In this document: piece after piece, positions 45,518-52,569 of the stretch
Numbering within the stretch: the first letter of the stretch is position 1
Layout of the letters: each line of letters begins with the position of its first letter
Position numbers and translations under genes: made by a program
The notes under the pieces: generated by a model
Databases searched by the model: none
What the model was told of the DNA's origin: nothing
What the model saw: only the letters and a program-made list of their open reading frames with translations
Source of the DNA: Lachnospiraceae bacterium
Lineage (GTDB): Bacteria > Bacillota > Clostridia > Lachnospirales > Lachnospiraceae
DNA length: 61,643 nucleotides
NCBI GenBank assembly: GCA_009779895.1
Contig: WRBB01000018.1
Span: 1 to 61,643, forward strand
Direction: 5' to 3'

Positions 45518-46615
45518 ATGAAGAAAAAAGTAGGTTTTATCGGTCTTGGTCTCATTGGTGGCTCTATTGCCAAGGCCATTCGCAAAATTTATCCCCATTA
45601 TCACATGATTGCTTTGGATAAATATCGGGAAAATCTCGCTTTGGCAAAAGAAGAAGGTGTGATTGACCTTGCTTGTCAAAAAGTGGATGCAAACTTTGCC
45701 GATTGTGATTATATTTTCTTGTGCCTACCTGTTTCTCACAACATTGCCTATTTAAGCCAATTAAAAACCGTCATTTCAAAGGATTGTATCCTAACGGATG
45801 TAGGTAGTGTAAAGACTCCTATCTGCAATGAAATTTCCGCCCATGGCCTTGATGCGTATTTCATAGGCGGTCACCCCATGACCGGCTCTGAAAAAAGCAA
45901 TTTTGCCAATGCAAAAGCATTACTTTTGGAAAATGTCTACTATATTTTGACCCCTGCTCAAAAAGTGTCTTCTGAGCAAATAAAACATTTCAAACATTTC
46001 ATCGAATCACTGAAAGCACTGCCCATTGTTCTGGATGCCCAAAGCCACGACCGTATCGTGGGAACGATTAGCCATTTGCCCCACCTTATCGCCTCCAACT
46101 TGGTAAATTTTGTCCAAGGAAAGGACAACCCGGATGAGCAAATGAAGATGTTGGCGGCAGGTGGTTTTCGAGACATTACTCGAATCGCCTCCTCCAACCC
46201 TACCATGTGGCAACAGATTTGCTTGGAAAATCGGGATAATCTTTCCGAAATACTAAACGATTACATCGCACTGTTAGAACAGACAAAAAACGCTTTGGAA
46301 TACAATGCCAAACAAGAAGTCTATCAGATTTTTGAGTCCTCCAGAAGCTATCGCAACTCCATTCCAAATGAATCCCGCGGTGCTATCAAAAAAGTACATT
46401 CTATTTACTGTGACTTGATAGATGAAGCCGGAGGCATTGCAACCATTGCAACCATTTTGGCAAGCAATCAAATTAATATAAAAAACATCGGCATCATTCA
46501 TAACAGAGAATTTGAAGAGGGGGTTTTACGCATTGAATTTTATGATGAAACTTCTACAAACAAAGCAAAAAATTTATTAGAGCATCACCGCTATGTCATT
46601 TACATTCATAAATAG
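45518..46615 (+). CDS. tyrA: Prephenate dehydrogenase
   Basis: 365 residues. A Rossmann NAD-binding start (GFIGLGLIGGSIAKAI, about 6-21), the GGHPMTGSEKS catalytic region (about 117-127) and a C-terminal ACT-like regulatory domain (about 295-365) are visible. It oxidatively decarboxylates prephenate to 4-hydroxyphenylpyruvate in tyrosine synthesis, and the ACT domain suggests tyrosine feedback. First gene of the only plus-strand operon; aroA follows by 23 nt. Confidence 0.94.
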   Translation: MKKKVGFIGLGLIGGSIAKAIRKIYPHYHMIALDKYRENLALAKEEGVIDLACQKVDANFADCDYIFLCLPVSHNIAYLSQLKTVISKDCILTDVGSVKTPICNEISAHGLDAYFIGGHPMTGSEKSNFANAKALLLENVYYILTPAQKVSSEQIKHFKHFIESLKALPIVLDAQSHDRIVGTISHLPHLIASNLVNFVQGKDNPDEQMKMLAAGGFRDITRIASSNPTMWQQICLENRDNLSEILNDYIALLEQTKNALEYNAKQEVYQIFESSRSYRNSIPNESRGAIKKVHSIYCDLIDEAGGIATIATILASNQINIKNIGIIHNREFEEGVLRIEFYDETSTNKAKNLLEHHRYVIYIHK

Positions 46616-46638
46616 AAAGAAAGAGGAACACGCAGAAA

Positions 46639-47934
46639 ATGATAGAATTAGGAAGCATCACCGGTCTAAAAGGAAAAATAACCATTCCCGGTGATAAATC
46701 AATCTCCCACCGTGCTATTATGTTTGGAGCCATCAGCCAAGGCACTACAAAAATCCGCCATTTTCTAAGCGGTGCAGATTGTTTGGCAACCATAGCATGT
46801 TTCAAACGGTTGGGTATTGAAATAGAGCAAAACAAAGAAGATGTAACCATTTATGGCAAAGGATTACATGGATTACAAGCACCCACCGATATACTGGATG
46901 TGGGCAATAGTGGTACCACTGCAAGGTTACTGGCCGGCATTATGGCAGGACAACCCTTTGAAAGCAAAATTTCCGGTGATGAATCTCTCAATCAACGCCC
47001 CATGAACCGTATCATTGCACCTTTAGAAAAAATGAATGCCAACATTTCCAGCATTTTAAGAAATGATTGCGCACCCCTTTATATTGCGCCCAGTCAACTA
47101 AAAGGTATTTCGTATCTCTCACCCATAGCCTCAGCGCAAGTAAAATCCTGTGTTTTACTGGCAGGTCTCTTTGCAGAAGAAAAAACCAGTGTGACAGAAC
47201 CCTTTTTGTCCAGAAATCATACCGAATTGATGCTAACAGAATTTGGAGCAGATATTCAAACTTCTGTAGATACAAATAATAACATGGCAACTGCTTCCAT
47301 ACAACCTTGTCCGCAGCTATATGGACAAGAAATCACCATCCCGGGAGATATTTCCTCTGCGACCTATTTTATTGCCGCAGGGTTATTGGTACCCGATTCG
47401 GAAATTATGATTCAAAATGTAGGTATCAATCCCACTCGTAGTGGTATCATCAAGGTTTGCCAAGATATGGGCGGAGATATTACACTAATCAATACAAGGC
47501 AAGCAGGCGGCGAACCCATCGCTGATATTTTGGTGCGCACAAGCCCATTAAAAGGGATTACCATCGAGGGAGAAATCATCCCTACCTTGATTGATGAAAT
47601 CCCTATGATTGCTGTTATGGCCGCTTTAGCTGAGGGTGACACCATCATCAAGCATGCCGAAGAATTGCGCGTCAAAGAAACAGATCGCATCGAAACCATT
47701 ACAGATAATCTAAAGGCCATGGGAGCAGATGTGACAGCAACCAAAGATGGTTTGATCATAAAAGGCGGTCAAACCTTAAAAGGGGCAATGATACATCCAT
47801 TGCTGGACCATCGTATTGCCATGACATTTTCCATTGCTGCCTTGGTGGCTGAGGGTACTACAAAAATTTTGGACAGCCAATGTGTGGATGTATCCTATCC
47901 TAGTTTTTATGATACTTTTGAGGAATTGTTGTAA
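46639..47934 (+). CDS. aroA: 3-phosphoshikimate 1-carboxyvinyltransferase (EPSP synthase)
   Basis: 431 residues, full length. Conserved GDKSISHRAIMFGAISQG (about 18-35), DVGNSGTTARLLAGI (about 88-102) and RVKETDRI near residue 345 mark EPSP synthase. It joins PEP to shikimate-3-phosphate, the sixth step of the chorismate pathway. tyrA upstream shares the pathway. It converges tail-to-tail with the DsbA-like gene with 45 nt between stops. Confidence 0.96.
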   Translation: MIELGSITGLKGKITIPGDKSISHRAIMFGAISQGTTKIRHFLSGADCLATIACFKRLGIEIEQNKEDVTIYGKGLHGLQAPTDILDVGNSGTTARLLAGIMAGQPFESKISGDESLNQRPMNRIIAPLEKMNANISSILRNDCAPLYIAPSQLKGISYLSPIASAQVKSCVLLAGLFAEEKTSVTEPFLSRNHTELMLTEFGADIQTSVDTNNNMATASIQPCPQLYGQEITIPGDISSATYFIAAGLLVPDSEIMIQNVGINPTRSGIIKVCQDMGGDITLINTRQAGGEPIADILVRTSPLKGITIEGEIIPTLIDEIPMIAVMAALAEGDTIIKHAEELRVKETDRIETITDNLKAMGADVTATKDGLIIKGGQTLKGAMIHPLLDHRIAMTFSIAALVAEGTTKILDSQCVDVSYPSFYDTFEELL

Positions 47935-47971
47935 CACTTGATAAACACAGTAGTTTTCGCTAATTAAAAAA

Positions 47972-47989
47972 GGAAGTCCTTAGACTTCC
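47972..47989 (-). terminator. Terminator of the rimP-to-DsbA operon, overlapping the last codons
   Basis: On the minus strand GGAAGTC TAAG GACTTCC is followed by TTTTTTAATT. The left arm encodes the last codons of the DsbA-like gene and its TAA is in the loop, so the stop codon sits inside the terminator hairpin. Confidence 0.85.
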
Positions 47990-48474
47990 AAAAATTCCTC
48001 CAGCCGCTCCTTTGTAACCCCTACCATCGGCACTGCCGGCAGTAATTTTACGCCATAACGAAACGATGGCACCGCCGGAAAACCATGGGTTACCCAAGCT
48101 TCCCGGTTGTTTTGTTTTACTTGTTCCTGATAAGCCCCTGCCTCCAAAGCCTTACCAAAAGACTCCGCGTCTAAGATATCTTTTACAAGCTCTTTTAAAA
48201 CGGCAATCTCTTCAATATCAACCTTATCCACACAAGCCCCATGATATATCAACTCATGATATGCCAATAAATCCGCACCTAAATCTCGCGCTACGTACAT
48301 GCCTGCCGCCAACAAATCACTATGTCTATCCCAAACTTCAGGACGTGGATGAGCTTCACAAGGCATCCATTCCACCTCAATATCAGGATGTTGCTCTAAT
48401 ACCAACGATAGAATACCATATCCTTTCAAACAATAGGGACAGGAATAATCAAAAAACATCTGCAATTTTTTCAT
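47980..48474 (-). CDS. DsbA-family thioredoxin-fold protein
   Basis: 165 residues with a CPYC active site (Cys12-Cys15) near the N terminus and a cis-proline loop (FPAVPSFRYG, near residue 142). No signal peptide is seen, so it is cytoplasmic and more like FrnE or 2-hydroxychromene-carboxylate isomerase-type proteins than exported DsbA. It is shorter than typical FrnE (about 210 residues). It is the last gene of the operon, 12 nt after the shell gene. Function unknown. Confidence 0.8.
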   Translation of the reverse strand: MKKLQMFFDYSCPYCLKGYGILSLVLEQHPDIEVEWMPCEAHPRPEVWDRHSDLLAAGMYVARDLGADLLAYHELIYHGACVDKVDIEEIAVLKELVKDILDAESFGKALEAGAYQEQVKQNNREAWVTHGFPAVPSFRYGVKLLPAVPMVGVTKERLEEFLEV

Positions 48475-48486
48475 AACAGTCTACCC

Positions 48487-48996
48487 TCATTTTTTATAAA
48501 CGTTCAAAATGGTCAAAATCAAATCCTGCTTTTTGGCAAAACGAATCTCTTCGCTGCTTAAGCCTGCTTTTCCAATATCTCTGACAAATTTTCTAAGCGC
48601 AGCTACCGTCATGGTCTTTAATTCTTCTTCCGTTTTTTTTGCCACTTTCTTTACTGGTGTCACCTCCACAGGTTTACGCACAGATTCCGTTTTTACCACC
48701 TCTGCAATCTCTTCCACCAACGCTTCTTGCCGGCTAATCAATTTTTCTACAATACCATCCGCAGGTCTTGGAATCACATGCACACTCACGATCCGGCCGA
48801 CTTGCCCTGCCGCCGTACGGGCCGCTTCCATAGCCGCTTGAACCGCTGCTACATCCCCACTTACAAACACAGAAACCATGCCGCCTTTGGCTTGACCTAA
48901 ATTTACAAATGTGACATTTGCTGTCTTTAGCGCACGATCCAACGCCTCCACCGCCGTTAAGTAACCGTACACTTCAATCATACCCAATGCTTTCAT
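48487..48996 (-). CDS. Bacterial microcompartment shell protein with C-terminal extension
   Basis: About 169 residues. Residues 1-88 are a single BMC domain of the PduA/EutM hexamer type (MKALGMIEVYGYLTAVEALD, VHVIPRPADGIVEKLI). A Lys/Glu/Val-rich linker (about 90-125) leads to a small helical domain (about 128-169; TVAALRKFVRDIGKAG, KKQDLILTIL) resembling SAP or Rho-N nucleic-acid-binding folds. EutK-like shell proteins also carry a C-terminal helical domain. Start placed at the ATG at 48996 with GGAGG upstream. It follows the EutS-like gene; no microcompartment enzymes are nearby. Confidence 0.85.
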   Translation of the reverse strand: MKALGMIEVYGYLTAVEALDRALKTANVTFVNLGQAKGGMVSVFVSGDVAAVQAAMEAARTAAGQVGRIVSVHVIPRPADGIVEKLISRQEALVEEIAEVVKTESVRKPVEVTPVKKVAKKTEEELKTMTVAALRKFVRDIGKAGLSSEEIRFAKKQDLILTILNVYKK

Positions 48997-49067
48997 CCGT
49001 TTTCCTCCTGTGAAATTGCAAGTTTCATTTTGTCTGTAACATATCAATCAATACATCCTCTACTATC

Positions 49068-49415
49068 TTACGAGCGTGTCACTTTCGTTGAAGCAAACCC
49101 CATACTATCACAAAGTACAACCATCACTTCTTTCATCGCAGCTTCCACGCCTGCCACATCACCGGTAATAATCAAGGAACCATTGAAGCGATCCACAAAC
49201 CCGATTTCAATATCCGCCGCCTTACTCGCCACGTCAGCCGCAATAATCGCCGCCTCACTGGGGGTAATCGTAAAAATACCAATCGCTCCTTTTCCATCCA
49301 CCAAACCCATCTTTGCATACAAAGAAACCACAGGGGATGGTATCACATGCGCTAAGGTAATCTGTCTCCCCGGTACAAATTCTTGGATAATTCGTTCTTT
49401 TTTTTCATCAAACAT
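49068..49415 (-). CDS. EutS/PduU-type microcompartment shell protein
   Basis: 115 residues, a circularly permuted BMC-domain protein closely resembling EutS (RIIQEFVPGRQITLAHVI at the start and TPSEAAIIAADVASKAADIE in the middle, then GSLIITGDVAGVEAAM). Such proteins form bent or barrel-capped hexamers in ethanolamine or propanediol compartments. GGAGG precedes the ATG, which lies inside ribF: the two genes overlap by 64 nt in different frames. No eut or pdu enzyme is in the window. Confidence 0.9.
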   Translation of the reverse strand: MFDEKKERIIQEFVPGRQITLAHVIPSPVVSLYAKMGLVDGKGAIGIFTITPSEAAIIAADVASKAADIEIGFVDRFNGSLIITGDVAGVEAAMKEVMVVLCDSMGFASTKVTRS

Positions 49416-50299
49416 ATTGCTTTCCTCCGTACACTTATTATATCTTCATCAACCTGTGCTTTCAAGTCCTCAATCGAAGCAAATTTTTTCTCTGTTCTGA
49501 CAAATGAAATCAACCCAATCTTTACTTTCTTTCCATAAACATCCCCATCAAAATCAAAAACGTGAACCTCCGCCAACAACCTCTCCTCATTTGTGATTGT
49601 TGGTTTTACGCCTAAGTTGCAAATACCATCATAGTTTCTTCCATCCACCTCTATTTTACTATAATAAACCCCGCTTTGGGGTAAAAATTTACCTTCCGGC
49701 GGAAGCAAATTTATGGTAGGAAAACCTAACTTTCCAGCCAATTGGCGCCCATACTCTACAACACCGGAAACTTCATATCCATAACCAAGCAAATCATTGG
49801 CCAACTCCATCTTTCCGGCCAGCAATGCTTCTTTGATATAACTGCTACTAATCTCACGCTGCCCATATTTCACTTTTTCTATCACATGCAATGTATAATC
49901 ATATTTTTTAGCATAATCTCGCAACATATCTACATTGCCGCCGGCACGATAGCCAAAATGAAAATCCGTACCCACTACAATATGACTTGCCTTTAAACGT
50001 TTCTTTAATACCCGCTCTATAAAGGTCTCCGCCTCCATTTCCCGAATTTCACGGGTAAAGGGGCAGCGAATCAAAACATCTACCAGCCCATTTAAATGTT
50101 GAAATTGTTCTTTTTCTGTCAAAAGACTTTTTTCATGCATATCAAAAGCAAAAACAACACTATCTATATCTTGACTAGAACATTCTTTTACCTGATTTAT
50201 TAAAAGTTGATGACCCAAGTGTAGTCCATCAAACTTTCCCAAGGTCACCGCCGTTTTTCTCATACTATAAAATGAATCAATCCCGCTTATATATTCCAT
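49352..50299 (-). CDS. ribF: Bifunctional riboflavin kinase / FAD synthetase
   Basis: 315 residues. The N-terminal adenylyltransferase has GKFDGLHLGHQ (about 22-32) and ISSSYIKEALLAG; the C-terminal riboflavin kinase has GKLGFPTINL (about 190-199). It makes FMN and FAD. The conserved family end (FASIEDLKAQVDEDI) is followed by about 22 extra residues that overlap the EutS-like gene, as if the original stop was lost or moved. It overlaps truB by 23 nt. Confidence 0.95.
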   Translation of the reverse strand: MEYISGIDSFYSMRKTAVTLGKFDGLHLGHQLLINQVKECSSQDIDSVVFAFDMHEKSLLTEKEQFQHLNGLVDVLIRCPFTREIREMEAETFIERVLKKRLKASHIVVGTDFHFGYRAGGNVDMLRDYAKKYDYTLHVIEKVKYGQREISSSYIKEALLAGKMELANDLLGYGYEVSGVVEYGRQLAGKLGFPTINLLPPEGKFLPQSGVYYSKIEVDGRNYDGICNLGVKPTITNEERLLAEVHVFDFDGDVYGKKVKIGLISFVRTEKKFASIEDLKAQVDEDIISVRRKAICLMKKKNELSKNLYRGDRLP

Positions 50300-51215
50300 T
50301 TATTTCCTCACGATCCAAAAACATTTTATCCACCACAAATGTTCTATCTTTGGTAAAACGAAAAATACCAATCAAAACATCCTGCCTATCATATAGGCGA
50401 ATCTTTTCTCCCTCTTGAACATGTAATCTTTCTATTCCCTCTAAATATTCTAAAAGAACAACATTGCCATTATAAGCAGCAAAGGCTTTCTCTGGGCGCA
50501 CCCTTACTTTTTGCAAAAAAGAAAACACCGCATCTATCGGATAAAGAACTTCTGATAGCCTGCCATGGGCAACCAATTCTTCCACTTGACTTAATCTCAA
50601 ACTCTTATCTATATTAAAAAAGCCTACTTTTGTACGTAATAGGCTTTCCATCAGACCACCACAGTTCAATTCTGCCCCAATATCATGACAAAGCGTACGA
50701 ATATAAGTACCTTTTGCGCATTCTACCTCCAAAAAAACCCTTGGCAAATCTATTTTTAAAATTGTAATCCTTTGAATATGCACCTTTCTTGGTTTACGCA
50801 CTACTTCCTGACCGGCACGTGCCAAGGCATACAGTTTTTTTCCATTTATTTTAATTGCAGAATACATAGGCGGAATCTGTTCATAATCCCCGCAAAAAGA
50901 TTTCACTACATTTCTAATATCCTGCTCTTTGGGCAATATACCTGTGTACGACCTTAAAATAACACCCGAACTATCTTGGGTATCAGAAGTTTTTCCCAAC
51001 AATAAAGCCGCCTGATATACTTTATCTTTCTCTATCAACATGTCTACAAGTTTGGTCGCTTTGCCAAGGCAAACAGGCAATACACCTTCTGCATCCGGAT
51101 CTAACGTACCGGTATGACCAATTTTCCTTTGTCCCACAATTCCTCTTAACTTTGCTACCACATCATGGGAAGTAAAACCTTTTTCTTTGTAAACATTCAA
51201 AATTCCATTGATCAT
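50277..51215 (-). CDS. truB: tRNA pseudouridine(55) synthase
   Basis: About 312 residues. The catalytic motif GHTGTLDPDAEGVLP is near the N terminus, with Asp39 equivalent to Asp48 of E. coli TruB; a C-terminal PUA-like domain is present. It makes Psi55 in the T loop of tRNAs. Start chosen at the ATG at 51215 (AAGGA 5 nt upstream). It overlaps nrnA by 4 nt and ribF by 23 nt. Confidence 0.95.
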   Translation of the reverse strand: MINGILNVYKEKGFTSHDVVAKLRGIVGQRKIGHTGTLDPDAEGVLPVCLGKATKLVDMLIEKDKVYQAALLLGKTSDTQDSSGVILRSYTGILPKEQDIRNVVKSFCGDYEQIPPMYSAIKINGKKLYALARAGQEVVRKPRKVHIQRITILKIDLPRVFLEVECAKGTYIRTLCHDIGAELNCGGLMESLLRTKVGFFNIDKSLRLSQVEELVAHGRLSEVLYPIDAVFSFLQKVRVRPEKAFAAYNGNVVLLEYLEGIERLHVQEGEKIRLYDRQDVLIGIFRFTKDRTFVVDKMFLDREEINGIYKRD

Positions 51216-52195
51216 AATTCCTTGCACAGCTCCTGACTGATGGTACGGATGGCCTCTGAAACGGGCCCACTTATATGAAAACCAGCAGCACGTTTGTGCC
51301 CACCACCACCAAAATAAGCAGCAATGCGACTTACATCAACACGCGCACCGGAACGCAAAGATACTTTGTATTCATTGACATCCGATTCATATAAAAACAT
51401 AGCCACATCAATATCTTTTGTTAACCACAATTGACTAACAATCCCATCCAACTCATGAATGCCCACACCAAAAACTTCCATATCTTTTTTACTTAACGTA
51501 GAAACAATACAACGACCATCCAAAATCAAAGAACTCTGATACAGCACCATTCCTGTCACTTTCGTTTGAGCAAATGATTTTTCAAAAAAGGTCTTGTCGA
51601 TAATTTCATTGCCATTGATCCCTTTGCGTAGCAAATCCGCCGCAATTTCCATGGTTCTTGGGCTGGTACTATTAAAGCGAAATACCCCGGTATCATGGGC
51701 AATGCCCATGTAAAGAACCGCCGCTATCTCTTTGTCAATCAACAATGGATCCAACAGTTCATAGACCAATTCACTGGTGGAACTCGCCGTTGGCACAATA
51801 TAACAAAAATCTCCAAAACCTGCATTACTCACGTGATGATCAATACAAATCTTGGTCTTTGCAGCCGCAAGCAAAGGCGCAGAAAACCCCAAACGATCTA
51901 TATCACCACAATCTAAGGTGATAAATAAATCATACGCCTTGCCTTTTTCTATTTTGTGTTTCACCAATTCGATGCCCGGAATCATTGCAAAAGCATCCGG
52001 AATTACTTCCAAATACACATCCACTATGATGTTTGGAAAATTTTTCTTGATATACAAATAAAGACCCATGCATGAACCAATGCAGTCACCATCCGGGCGA
52101 ACATGTCCGCCCAATGCTACTGTCTGATGTCCCTTTAGAATTTCAGCTATTTTTTCTACCATACCCATCCAACCCCATGTTAAGCCCATGTTCAC
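51212..52195 (-). CDS. nrnA: DHH-family phosphoesterase (NrnA-like nanoRNase)
   Basis: About 327 residues. DHH motifs are visible: HVRPDGDCIGS, LDCGDIDR, CIDHHVSN, and the C-terminal DHHA1 GGGGHKRAAG. NrnA degrades short oligoribonucleotides and dephosphorylates pAp. The start is uncertain: in-frame ATGs at 52195, 52168 and 52162 compete without a clear ribosome site, the last beginning the conserved region. The gene follows rbfA by 4 nt, the usual Firmicutes order. Confidence 0.92.
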   Translation of the reverse strand: MNMGLTWGWMGMVEKIAEILKGHQTVALGGHVRPDGDCIGSCMGLYLYIKKNFPNIIVDVYLEVIPDAFAMIPGIELVKHKIEKGKAYDLFITLDCGDIDRLGFSAPLLAAAKTKICIDHHVSNAGFGDFCYIVPTASSTSELVYELLDPLLIDKEIAAVLYMGIAHDTGVFRFNSTSPRTMEIAADLLRKGINGNEIIDKTFFEKSFAQTKVTGMVLYQSSLILDGRCIVSTLSKKDMEVFGVGIHELDGIVSQLWLTKDIDVAMFLYESDVNEYKVSLRSGARVDVSRIAAYFGGGGHKRAAGFHISGPVSEAIRTISQELCKEL

Positions 52196-52199
52196 CGGC

Positions 52200-52556
52200 T
52201 TATGAATCTTTTATAACCTCATCTATCTTTTTGCTCATATTTACACCATACGCAATGGATTGATCCAATACAAACTGGACAGTCGGTGTATTGCGCATAT
52301 TTAAATTACGCGCCAATTCCCGACGAATGAAACCCTCCGCGCTTTGCAAACCGGCAATGGTATCTTCCTGTACTTTCAAATCACCTAGCACACTCACATA
52401 AGCTTTGCAGGTTTTTAAATCAGAAGCCACCTCTACAGCAACAACCGTTGTCATTTCCGCCACACGGGGATCTTTCACCCCTCCACGGAGAATGTTGCTG
52501 AGTTCACGTTGTACTTCGTTGTTAATTCTTGTATTTTTTATGCTATGTTTTCTCAT
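52200..52556 (-). CDS. rbfA: 30S ribosome-binding factor RbfA
   Basis: 118 residues, full length. The N terminus (INNEVQRELSNIL) and the KH-like fold with VEVASDLKTCKAYVSVLG are typical. It binds the 30S subunit and helps 16S rRNA 5' end maturation. Position after infB is conserved. Confidence 0.95.
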   Translation of the reverse strand: MRKHSIKNTRINNEVQRELSNILRGGVKDPRVAEMTTVVAVEVASDLKTCKAYVSVLGDLKVQEDTIAGLQSAEGFIRRELARNLNMRNTPTVQFVLDQSIAYGVNMSKKIDEVIKDS

Positions 52557-52569
52557 GGTTATTTGTTTA

